This document shows positions 27,746 through 35,423 of a stretch of 64,000 nucleotides of DNA, in pieces (the first letter of the stretch is position 1; every line of letters starts with the position of its first letter). The translations under genes and the position numbers were made by a program. Source of the stretch: Flavobacterium aciduliphilum (GTDB lineage Bacteria; Bacteroidota; Bacteroidia; Flavobacteriales; Flavobacteriaceae); NCBI RefSeq assembly GCF_003268855.1, contig NZ_QLSZ01000008.1, forward strand, positions 82,294 through 146,293. The letters run 5' to 3'. Below the pieces are notes generated by a model. That model was not told the origin of the DNA. It worked only from the letters and a program-made list of their open reading frames with translations, and did no database searches.

Positions 27746-30700
27746 CTACAAATTTACAACTTCAATGTTTTCTCCTATGTAAACCAATACTTTTTTTATT
27801 ACCGCATAGCCCATACTTTCGATAACTTGTTGATAATTTTCCAATTGTAACTTATGCTTTGGCACATGTGACCCTGTTTTATAATCTAACAGAAATACTT
27901 CGTTTTTAGAATTGAATTCCATCCTATCGGGTTTTACCATAGTTTGTTCTTTTTGGATTATGGTTTGCTCATTTAAAATGAGATGGGATTCTGAAAAGAA
28001 ATCGGCTAATGCCTCATGTTGTACAATTTCTAATAGCGTTTGGGTCATGGGTTCTTTTTGTGATGCCACAAGAATTCCATTTTCAATAGCTTTGGTAATG
28101 GCCAAATCGATTTCGTTTTTCGTTTTTACAAATGCCAAAATTTCATGTGTGAGGGTTCCAAATTCAATTGCTTTTTGCTGTTTGGTATTCCACATCAAGC
28201 TTTCTCTTTGTGCAATTTTAATTTTACGAGAATCCAACACTTTGGATACAGGCGTAATACATACCGTTTGTAACTCTTTCGTATGCCTTTTTGTTATCCG
28301 TTGTGGGGTTCCAAAAGAATAGAAAAAGATGTTACTTTCAAAACCTTTGTCGTACAAAAATTCAATAAAGAACGAAGAAAGATTGTTTGGAAGTTCGCCA
28401 TCATTTTTGAAATTCATACCAGAAATAATATGCAGTTGTTCTTCAGCACGCGTAAGTGCCACATACAATACATTAATCACATCCAGTAAATCTTCTTGTT
28501 TTTTAGCTTGATAAACAGCCGCCATATCCTCTCCAAAAGTAGCCACTTTTCCACTTTTATCAACCAAAACTTTCGATAATCCTAACTCCGATTCATTGGC
28601 ATCCAACCACATTTTCTCTCTTGGAGTCTTACTTAAATCTTCTTCAGCAAAAGGAAAAATCACTACTGGAAATTCTAAGCCTTTCGATTTATGAATGGTC
28701 ATAATTCGTACCGCATTTTTACCTTCAGGAGCAGGAATACTAAATTTTGAATGATGTTGTTCCCAATAATTTAAGAAATCTGAAAGGCCTAATTGTTTTC
28801 TTAAATCGCACTCTAAAACAACATCTAGAAAATATTGAATATAGGCATTTCTGTTTTCTTTCGGAATAAAGCGTGCAATAATGATTTCTGTAGCTTCATA
28901 CAGTGATTTTTTCCTACAAGCATTAAACGTAAATGGACTATCTAAAGGGTCTTCGATATCTTGTAACCATAGTTCAAAATCTATTTCTTTTTGAAAACCA
29001 ATTCCTGTTGCAATAAAATCATGTGGGGGTTGATTGCTTTGAAATTGGGAAAGGTAATACAAGAAATTTGCCTTTGATTCACTGTCATTCGAATGAGCTA
29101 AAAACCGCAATATATTGACAACACATTGTACTTCACTCGAACTGCTAATAAGCAAACTTTCTGATGATAAAATAGGAATTCCTTGCGCAGTCAGATAATT
29201 TGCCACTGCAATTCCTTGTGCCTTTTTTCGAGTTAAAATAACGATATCTTCATACGAAAATCCATTATTCAGTACCGATTCTATTCGTTCTTGGGTCGCA
29301 TTTAAATAGTAAGTTGTTTTTTCAGGCTGTTCTTCTTCTTGAAAATTGAGGTCCTCTGCGTTTTCAATTGTTGGAATAAACGTAATCGAAACATAACCAC
29401 CCTGCTTATTCGTTGTTTTTTGCGCACTTTGATTCTGATATAACTTTTTATAATCTTCCTTTTGAAATTCTTTCGAAACAAACTTAAAAAAAGCATTATT
29501 AAACGTTATAATTTCGGAAAAACTTCTCCAATTGGTATCCAAATGTTCCAACCGCATATCGGGATTGTGAAAAGGATTTTTGCCCTGACTCAGTTCGATA
29601 AATTGTTCTGCTTTTCCTCCACGCCAGCGGTATATAGATTGTTTGGGGTCGCCAACAAGCAACAAAGAACCTCTTTCTCCTTGCAAATCTTCGCTCACCA
29701 AGGCATTGTCAATTAAGGGAATTAAATTGTGCCATTGCATTTCAGAAGTATCCTGAAACTCATCAATAAAAAAATGTTTGTATCGCTCACCCAAGCGTTC
29801 GTAGATAAAGGGGGCTGGCTGATTTTGAATTTGTTCGTTGATAAGCTTATTAAATTCGGCAATTGAAAGAATATTTTGCTCTTTTTGAATTTTATCCAAC
29901 TCATTACTTATCGTGTTCAACAAAGATAACGGCGTGATGTTTTTTAAAAACGCTTGATATAGATTTATTTTTTCAAACTTTGCATAAATTTCTTGTAATT
30001 CGGTAATAATCCCAGGCAAAACATGTTCAATATCGGGATTATCTTGAGCAGCTTTATTAATTTTTACATCGGCTACCTCATGATAGGTTTTATTATTTGG
30101 GTTGAATCGGCCTTCTTGAATACTCTGTAAATGTTTCGGGAAATACCCTCCCGAAAAAGATTTGCTATCGATCCCTTTTTTTTCCAATTGTTGAACTAAA
30201 TCGGAAGCCATAGCCTTTGTTTCGTTTAAAATAGTTTTGGAAAGTCGTTCTAATTTTTCTTTTATCGAAACAAATTCTGGAATCGTTTTAGTACTCAAAT
30301 GCGCGATTTCTGTCCGATTATTTTCATTGAGGATGAGCTTTCCTATTTGAAAAATTTCGTTTGAAACATCCCAACTCTTATCATCGTTTGCTTTTTCAAG
30401 GGTATAATCTACAAGCAACTGCGTGAGTGCAGCATCTTCACCTGCTCTGGCAATAATAGCATCGATGGTTTCTGTTAATAAATTTTCCGTGTCTAGGGAA
30501 ACTTCAAACGTAATGGGTAAATTTAAATCGTGGGCAAATGCGCGAATGACTCGATGCGTAAATTTATCAATGGTAGAAATATCAAAAGCTGCATAATTAT
30601 GAATCAAGTTCTTGATAATACTTTTAGCTTTTGTTTTTATATCTATTAGAGTTAAGCCCGTTTCCGAATGTATAACGCGCATCAAATCTAAAGCTTTTTC

Positions 30701-30913
30701 AGTAGGATCTTCTTTGGCAAATTCAGACAAACTTTCTACCACTCGCGTTTTCATTTCATGAACCGCCTTATTGGTAAATGTAATCGCTAAAATGGTGCGA
30801 TAGGCATCTTGTTTTTTGGATAACAGAATGATTTTGAGGTATTCTTTTACCAAAGTATAGGTTTTTCCCGAGCCCGCAGAGGCATCGTATATAGAGAACG
30901 CTGGTTTTTGCAT
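27746..30913 (-). CDS. AddA-like UvrD-family helicase/nuclease
   Basis: A 1055-residue RecB/AddA-type helicase-nuclease for double-strand break processing. Helicase motifs in order: Walker A ASAGSGKTYTLVKEYL (residue 10 on), FFIDEFQDTSEMQW (motif II), LLVGDPKQSIYRWRGG (III), NWRS (IV), VRIMTIHKSKGLEFPVVI (V) and LYVALTRAEEQLHII (VI). The C-terminal PD-(D/E)XK nuclease core is seen in NEVFLLDYKTGSHVPKHKLQLENYQ. It begins immediately after the stop codon of the GNAT gene, so the two are co-transcribed. Length is typical of Bacteroidota AddA homologues and shorter than Bacillus AddA (about 1230). Confidence 0.9.
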   Translation of the reverse strand: MQKPAFSIYDASAGSGKTYTLVKEYLKIILLSKKQDAYRTILAITFTNKAVHEMKTRVVESLSEFAKEDPTEKALDLMRVIHSETGLTLIDIKTKAKSIIKNLIHNYAAFDISTIDKFTHRVIRAFAHDLNLPITFEVSLDTENLLTETIDAIIARAGEDAALTQLLVDYTLEKANDDKSWDVSNEIFQIGKLILNENNRTEIAHLSTKTIPEFVSIKEKLERLSKTILNETKAMASDLVQQLEKKGIDSKSFSGGYFPKHLQSIQEGRFNPNNKTYHEVADVKINKAAQDNPDIEHVLPGIITELQEIYAKFEKINLYQAFLKNITPLSLLNTISNELDKIQKEQNILSIAEFNKLINEQIQNQPAPFIYERLGERYKHFFIDEFQDTSEMQWHNLIPLIDNALVSEDLQGERGSLLLVGDPKQSIYRWRGGKAEQFIELSQGKNPFHNPDMRLEHLDTNWRSFSEIITFNNAFFKFVSKEFQKEDYKKLYQNQSAQKTTNKQGGYVSITFIPTIENAEDLNFQEEEQPEKTTYYLNATQERIESVLNNGFSYEDIVILTRKKAQGIAVANYLTAQGIPILSSESLLISSSSEVQCVVNILRFLAHSNDSESKANFLYYLSQFQSNQPPHDFIATGIGFQKEIDFELWLQDIEDPLDSPFTFNACRKKSLYEATEIIIARFIPKENRNAYIQYFLDVVLECDLRKQLGLSDFLNYWEQHHSKFSIPAPEGKNAVRIMTIHKSKGLEFPVVIFPFAEEDLSKTPREKMWLDANESELGLSKVLVDKSGKVATFGEDMAAVYQAKKQEDLLDVINVLYVALTRAEEQLHIISGMNFKNDGELPNNLSSFFIEFLYDKGFESNIFFYSFGTPQRITKRHTKELQTVCITPVSKVLDSRKIKIAQRESLMWNTKQQKAIEFGTLTHEILAFVKTKNEIDLAITKAIENGILVASQKEPMTQTLLEIVQHEALADFFSESHLILNEQTIIQKEQTMVKPDRMEFNSKNEVFLLDYKTGSHVPKHKLQLENYQQVIESMGYAVIKKVLVYIGENIEVVNL

Positions 30914-31435
30914 TTAATTTTTATTTATCCGATAAATATAATTTAATTTAGCCTCTTCTCCATAATAGGGTACTTCAATTTCATCTACTTTAATCGCACC
31001 AGTTTTTTTGATGGCTTTTTGAGAGCGAATATTACAAGCTCCTACATGAAAATAAATAGTCCTTACATATTGAAACGCATAATCCATCATTAGTTTTTTC
31101 AATGCTTTATTATATCCTTTTCCCAAATATTTTCTTCCAATAAAAGTATACCCAATGAGTATTGAATTATCGTTTTTATTGTAATCATAAAAACGACTAC
31201 TACCAATGGTTTCATTCGTGAGAACATTTCGAATTAAGAAAGCCCCATTAGATTCCATAGCGCCTTGAAAAAAATTATAAAAAACATCCCTTTGATATCG
31301 CAATTTGTTCGGATGTTGTTCCCAGAGCAACTCATCATTAGCTACTTCATACAAAGCTTCAAAATCATTTTCTTGAAGAGGAATCAACTGTATGAATTCA
31401 TTTTGCAAATGGTTGGGCTGAAGCTCAAATTTCAT
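30914..31435 (-). CDS. GNAT family N-acetyltransferase
   Basis: A 173-residue acetyltransferase of the RimJ/RimL-like GNAT group. The acetyl-CoA-binding motif A is seen as IGYTFIGRKYLGKGYNKALKKLM (about 92-114; note R/KxxGxG/A in RKYLGKG), and the C-terminal strand-helix as VGACNIRSQKAIKKTGAIK. The substrate (a protein N terminus or small amine) cannot be predicted. It is directly contiguous with the AddA-like gene. It is divergent from the superoxide dismutase gene. Confidence 0.85.
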   Translation of the reverse strand: MKFELQPNHLQNEFIQLIPLQENDFEALYEVANDELLWEQHPNKLRYQRDVFYNFFQGAMESNGAFLIRNVLTNETIGSSRFYDYNKNDNSILIGYTFIGRKYLGKGYNKALKKLMMDYAFQYVRTIYFHVGACNIRSQKAIKKTGAIKVDEIEVPYYGEEAKLNYIYRINKN

Positions 31436-31505
31436 AGCGTTCTACAATAAGTTTTGTCAATAGAGTTATGTAAAAAAAGTATTTTCTTTTACGAAGTTAA
31501 ATGTA

Positions 31506-31513
31506 TAAATTTG
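31506..31513 (+). promoter_or_regulatory. -7 element of the superoxide dismutase gene
   Basis: TAAATTTG matches TAnnTTTG, 36 bp before the ATG at 31550. It lies within the upstream open frame and so supports the later start. No TTG is seen at -33; a T-rich stretch is there instead. Confidence 0.5.
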
Positions 31514-31549
31514 AAATCAATTTTAATAGTAACTTTAAATAAAAATATT

Positions 31550-32155
31550 ATGGCTTTTGAATTACCACAATTACCCTATGCTTATGACGCATTAGAGCCA
31601 CATATTGATGCTAGAACCATGGAAATCCATCATTCAAAACATCATAATGCGTATACAACAAACTTAAACGCTGCTCTTGCAGGAACCGATTTAGAAGGAA
31701 AATCTATAGAAGAAATTTTGAAAAATTTAGATATGAGTCAAGCAGCTATTAGAAATAATGGGGGCGGATTTTTCAATCACAATTTATTTTGGACCGTGAT
31801 GTCTCCCAATGGGGGCGGATTACCTACAGGTGATTTAGCGAGTGCTATTGACACGGCTTTTGGATCATTTGATGCTTTTAAAGCTGCCTTTTCAAAAGCG
31901 GGAGCCACTCAATTTGGATCAGGTTGGGCTTGGCTTTGTGTAAAAGACGGAAAATTGGAAGTTTGTGGCACTCCCAATCAAGACAATACATTGATGCCAG
32001 GTGTTGGTTGTGGAGGAACTCCAATTTTAGGAATGGATGTATGGGAACACGCCTACTATTTACATTATCAAAATCGTCGTCCAGATTATATTGAAGCATT
32101 CTTCAATGTCATTAACTGGGATGAAGTTTCTAGAAGATTTCATGAAGCTATTTAA
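31550..32155 (+). CDS. Superoxide dismutase, Fe/Mn family (Mn-type signature)
   Basis: A 201-residue cytoplasmic superoxide dismutase. The metal ligands are His in [12 protein letters not shown], His in [11 protein letters not shown], and Asp and His in [15 protein letters not shown]. The outer-sphere residues look Mn-type: a Gly-rich NNGGGFFNH instead of the Fe-type AAQVWNH pattern, and Gln in [10 protein letters not shown] cambialistic enzyme remains possible. The frame is open to 31454, but [20 protein letters not shown] is the family N terminus and the -7 element at 31506 lies inside the extension. A strong terminator follows. Confidence 0.95.
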   Translation: MAFELPQLPYAYDALEPHIDARTMEIHHSKHHNAYTTNLNAALAGTDLEGKSIEEILKNLDMSQAAIRNNGGGFFNHNLFWTVMSPNGGGLPTGDLASAIDTAFGSFDAFKAAFSKAGATQFGSGWAWLCVKDGKLEVCGTPNQDNTLMPGVGCGGTPILGMDVWEHAYYLHYQNRRPDYIEAFFNVINWDEVSRRFHEAI

Positions 32156-32175
32156 AAAGTAATTTTGGTGCATAA

Positions 32176-32205
32176 AAAAAGGGTGACTTTAACATCACCC
32201 TTTTT
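32176..32205 (+). terminator. Terminator after superoxide dismutase
   Basis: An 11-bp stem (AAAAAGGGTGA with TCACCCTTTTT) and an 8-nt loop. The A-run on the other side could let it act for the convergent purF-like gene too. Confidence 0.85.
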
Positions 32206-32332
32206 GCCCCAAATCTACCATAAACTTAACCTACTTATGTTAATGGTAGGTCAAAGATAGCCTTGCAAGAGTTCGGCTACAAAATATTATAGATTAATAG
32301 CTGTTTTTGTCGACAAACTACACGTTTTTTAG
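32206..32332. other. Intergenic region between SOD and the PurF homologue
   Basis: After the terminator there are interleaved inverted repeats: CTACCAT (32215-32221) with ATGGTAG (32243-32249), and ACCTAC (32229-32234) with GTAGGT (32246-32251). TAGCC/GGCTA (32258-32279) forms a weak stem. No open frame or T-run clearly marks a second terminator. It may be structured RNA at the 3' end of the PurF transcript. Confidence 0.3.
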
Positions 32333-34231
32333 TTAATAGGCTCGTAAATTATTTCCTTCATAGAAATTAATAAATGCCTTATTTACAACTCTATTGCCTC
32401 CAGGCGTTGGATAATTTCCAGTAAAATACCAATCCCCTAAGTTTTTTGGACAAGATTTATGAAGGTTTTCAACCGATTGGAAAATTATTTTTACTTCGGC
32501 GCAAAGCTCTTCTGACGTGAGAAGTTGTGCAATTTTATTGGATATCTCGACATCACTAAAGGGTTGGTAAATTTCGGAAACATAATTTACTATTTCTTGG
32601 TCTTGCTTTTCCTCTTGTGCTTTACATTTTTGATACACTTCATCAATCAATTGCTGTTTGTTTTGTTCTTCCAAAAGTGCAATAGCTGCCTGAAAAGCGA
32701 TAAATCCGTCCAATTTGGCCATATCAATTCCATAACAATCGGGATATCGGATTTGAGGAGCCGAAGAGATAACTACAATGCGCTTGGGATGCAGGCGGTC
32801 CATCATTTTGAGAATACTTTTCTTTAATGTGGTCCCTCGAACAATACTATCGTCAATAATAACTAAGTTGTCTGTGGGTTGTATAACGCCATACGTCACA
32901 TCATACACATGCGCGACCAAATCGTCTCGATTTTCATCATCTGTGATAAAGGTTCTTAACTTGGCATCTTTGATAGCAATTTTCTCGGTTCTAATTTTTA
33001 CAGAAAGGATTTCTTCTAACTTTTCTTTGGTAAGTGTTTTTCTATGATCAAGAATGTACTGATTTTTTCGTTGGTTCAGAAAATCATTAGCCGCTTCAAT
33101 CATGCCATAAAAAGAAGTTTCAGCAGTATTGGGAATGTAGGAGAAAACCGTATTGTCTGTATCATAATCTATAGCTTCCAAGACTGAAGGCAAAATAAGT
33201 CTGCCTAGCATTTTCCGCTCCTGATAAATTTCAGCATCACTTCCTCGTGAGAAATAAATACGTTCAAAAGAGCAAGCCTTTTTTAAAGTAGGGACACTAA
33301 TTTCTTCTTCTGATACTGTCCCATTTTTCTTTATCAATAAAGCATTTCCTGGTTGCAATTCATGCACATTTTCAAAGGGTACATTAAACACCGTTTGAAT
33401 TACGGGGCGTTCTGAAGCAACAACAACAATTTCGTCATCTTCATAAAAATAAGCAGGTCGAATACCAGCAGGGTCTCTAAAAACAAAGGCGTCTCCATGA
33501 CCCAAAAGTCCAGCCATGGCATAGCCTCCATCCCAACCTCGCGAAGCTTTTTTAAGAATTTTGGCTAAATCTAATTTTTCAGCAATAACTGGTGAGGCTT
33601 CTCTTTTAGACAAACCATTACTTTTACATTCTTGATACAAATCAGTAACTTCATCGTCTAAAAAATGTCCTATTTTCTCCATTACCGTAACCGTATCGGC
33701 CATTTCTTTGGGATGTTGTCCTAGTTCGACTAAACTATTAAAGAGTTCGGTAACATTGGTCATGTTAAAATTTCCCGCGACGATAAGATTTCGGTGCATC
33801 CAATTGTTTTGACGCAAAAAAGGATGCACACTTTCAATATTGTTTTTTCCAAAAGTTCCATAACGTACATGTCCCAAAAACAATTCTCCAATATAAGGAA
33901 TGTTCTCCTTTTGAGCGTTCACATCATTAGCATATTCTGGATGAGCAGCCAATTCTTCATTAATACGTTGATTAATTTGAGAAAAAACATCCTGAATCGC
34001 TTGGGGTTGATTGGAACGAACCCTACTGATATATCGTTGTCCTGGTGCAACATCTAATTTTATCGAGGCAAAACCAGCTCCGTCTTGTCCGCGGTTGTGT
34101 TGCTTTTCCATTAGTAAATACATTTTCTGGACTCCGTAGAAAGCCGAACCGTATTTTTCTTTGTAAAATTCCAAAGGTTTCTTTAATCGTAAAAGGGCAA
34201 TGCCACATTCGTGTTTAATTGCGTCACTCAT
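32333..34231 (-). CDS. Amidophosphoribosyltransferase homologue (PurF-like)
   Basis: A 632-residue protein with an N-terminal class II glutamine amidotransferase domain and a C-terminal phosphoribosyltransferase domain. Both belong to PurF, which makes 5-phosphoribosylamine from PRPP and glutamine in purine synthesis. The expected nucleophile is the Cys in KHECGIALL, which would need removal of an eight-residue propeptide; RGQDGAGFAS and GHVRYGT follow. The PRPP-binding loop is NLVIIDDSIVRGTTLKKSI. It is about 125 residues longer than Escherichia coli PurF, partly from an insertion near 380-430 and a C-terminal extension. It follows a PfkB kinase gene. It could be the main PurF or a diverged paralogue. 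Confidence 0.82.
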   Translation of the reverse strand: MSDAIKHECGIALLRLKKPLEFYKEKYGSAFYGVQKMYLLMEKQHNRGQDGAGFASIKLDVAPGQRYISRVRSNQPQAIQDVFSQINQRINEELAAHPEYANDVNAQKENIPYIGELFLGHVRYGTFGKNNIESVHPFLRQNNWMHRNLIVAGNFNMTNVTELFNSLVELGQHPKEMADTVTVMEKIGHFLDDEVTDLYQECKSNGLSKREASPVIAEKLDLAKILKKASRGWDGGYAMAGLLGHGDAFVFRDPAGIRPAYFYEDDEIVVVASERPVIQTVFNVPFENVHELQPGNALLIKKNGTVSEEEISVPTLKKACSFERIYFSRGSDAEIYQERKMLGRLILPSVLEAIDYDTDNTVFSYIPNTAETSFYGMIEAANDFLNQRKNQYILDHRKTLTKEKLEEILSVKIRTEKIAIKDAKLRTFITDDENRDDLVAHVYDVTYGVIQPTDNLVIIDDSIVRGTTLKKSILKMMDRLHPKRIVVISSAPQIRYPDCYGIDMAKLDGFIAFQAAIALLEEQNKQQLIDEVYQKCKAQEEKQDQEIVNYVSEIYQPFSDVEISNKIAQLLTSEELCAEVKIIFQSVENLHKSCPKNLGDWYFTGNYPTPGGNRVVNKAFINFYEGNNLRAY

Positions 34232-34250
34232 TGTGTTATAGTTGTTTTAG

Positions 34251-34270
34251 GGACAAGTCGCGACTTGTCC
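34251..34270. repeat. Perfect 20-bp palindrome between the PfkB and PurF-like genes
   Basis: GGACAAGTCGCGACTTGTCC is its own reverse complement. It is GC-richer than its surroundings, begins 20 bp upstream of the PurF-like start codon, and has no T-run. It could be an operator or a dispersed palindromic element. Confidence 0.85.
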
Positions 34271-34287
34271 GTGCTGTTGTTTCAAAT

Positions 34288-34315
34288 AAAAAATGCCCCG
34301 AACATTTCGAGGCAT
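34288..34315 (-). terminator. Terminator after the PfkB kinase gene
   Basis: ATGCCCCG (34293-34300) pairs with CGAGGCAT (34308-34315) with one mismatch, followed on the minus strand by six T. It implies that the PurF-like gene has its own promoter or depends on readthrough. Confidence 0.7.
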
Positions 34316-34322
34316 AAGATTA

Positions 34323-35246
34323 TTATAATTCTATTTCAAATTGTGTTAACGACTTAAATTGTTTCAAGCGTTTTTTCACTTCTTCTTCTTTTAATTCGAG
34401 CATTCTCTCGGTTCCAAATTTTTCTACACAAAACGAAGCCAAATTGGACCCTTGAATAATAGCTGTCTTCATCGTTTCAAAAGAAACATCTCCTTGTTGT
34501 GTAATGAATCCTGCAAATCCTCCTGCAAAAGTGTCTCCAGCTCCTGTTGGATCAAAAACATCAGCCAAGGGTAATGCTGGCGCGAAGAAAATATGTTCGT
34601 TGTGGAAAATTAAAGCCCCATGTTCTCCTTTTTTAATGACCACATATTTTGGTCCCATAGTGTGAATTTTAGCTGCCGCCTTTACTAAAGAATATTCTCC
34701 AGATAATTGACGAGCTTCTTCATCATTGATGGTGATGACATCCACACGTTTGATTACATCTAATAATTCTGGTAACGCACAATCCATCCAGAAATTCATG
34801 GTATCTAAAACCACTAATTTTGGTTTGGCTGTCATTTGATTTAAAACTCCTGTTTGCACTAATGGGTGCAAGTTTCCTAACATCACCACATCGGCGTTCT
34901 TGAAGTTTTCGGGTACGATTGGATTGAAATCTGCTAATACATTTAATTCTGTAGCCAAGGTATCTCTCGAATTCATATCGTTGTGGTAACGACCACTCCA
35001 AAAGAAGGTTTTTCCGCCTTTAACCACTTCAAGACCAGAAATATCAATATTTCGAGCCGTTAATAAGTCTAAATATTCTTGTGGAAAATCGTCTCCAACA
35101 ACTGAAACAATTGCCGATTGAAGATTAAAATGAGACGCTGAAAGTCCAATAAACGTTCCTGCGCCACCTAATATTTTGTCTGTTTTTCCAAAAGGGGTTT
35201 CTATCGCATCGAAAGCAACCGTTCCTACTATTAAAAGTTTGTTCAT
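34323..35246 (-). CDS. PfkB family carbohydrate/nucleoside kinase
   Basis: A 307-residue ribokinase-fold kinase. The N-terminal glycine motif is KILGGAGTFIGLSAS (about 26-40). The C-terminal signature is VFDPTGAGDTFAGGFAGF (about 230-247) with the catalytic Asp of GAGD. VVIKKGEHGALIF forms the ATP side of the pocket. The substrate is not evident; adenosine-kinase-like or ribose activity would suit its position beside a PurF homologue, but this is inference. Its own -7 element is at 35271-35278 and a terminator follows the stop codon. Confidence 0.85.
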   Translation of the reverse strand: MNKLLIVGTVAFDAIETPFGKTDKILGGAGTFIGLSASHFNLQSAIVSVVGDDFPQEYLDLLTARNIDISGLEVVKGGKTFFWSGRYHNDMNSRDTLATELNVLADFNPIVPENFKNADVVMLGNLHPLVQTGVLNQMTAKPKLVVLDTMNFWMDCALPELLDVIKRVDVITINDEEARQLSGEYSLVKAAAKIHTMGPKYVVIKKGEHGALIFHNEHIFFAPALPLADVFDPTGAGDTFAGGFAGFITQQGDVSFETMKTAIIQGSNLASFCVEKFGTERMLELKEEEVKKRLKQFKSLTQFEIEL

Positions 35247-35270
35247 TATCTGAATATCAAATTAAAGGCG

Positions 35271-35278
35271 CAAAGATA
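35271..35278 (-). promoter_or_regulatory. -7 element of the PfkB kinase gene
   Basis: CAAAGATA reads TATCTTTG on the minus strand, 24 bp upstream of the ATG. No TTG is found at -33. Confidence 0.45.
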
Positions 35279-35280
35279 AG

Positions 35281-35322
35281 TTTTAGTTTAGAAGTTTAAA
35301 AGTTTAGGGGTTTAAAAGTTTT
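35281..35322. repeat. Short imperfect AGTTTAAA-type repeats
   Basis: A run of TTTAG/GTTTAAAAG words (GTTTAAAAGTTT appears twice) between the kinase promoter and the lipase terminator. It is low-complexity AT-rich spacer with no visible gene; the rest of 35323-35357 shows nothing recognisable. Confidence 0.4.
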
Positions 35323-35357
35323 TATTACCCGCGCTCCGTGGTTTTTTTGAGCATATA

Positions 35358-35388
35358 AAACAAGTGCTGCCTACAGAGACAGCACTTG
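35358..35388 (-). terminator. Terminator after the secreted lipase gene
   Basis: A perfect 9-bp stem (CAAGTGCTG 35361-35369 with CAGCACTTG 35380-35388), followed on the minus strand by TTTTAT. It ends the four-gene unit that starts at 38795. Confidence 0.75.
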
Positions 35389-35423
35389 ATAAAAGATTTT
35401 TTTTTATTAACAGCAAAGTTGGT

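Noticed and set aside
35281..35322. AT-rich GTTTAAAAG repeats as a functional element
   Set aside because: The words are short and imperfect and can be explained by low-complexity AT-rich spacer.
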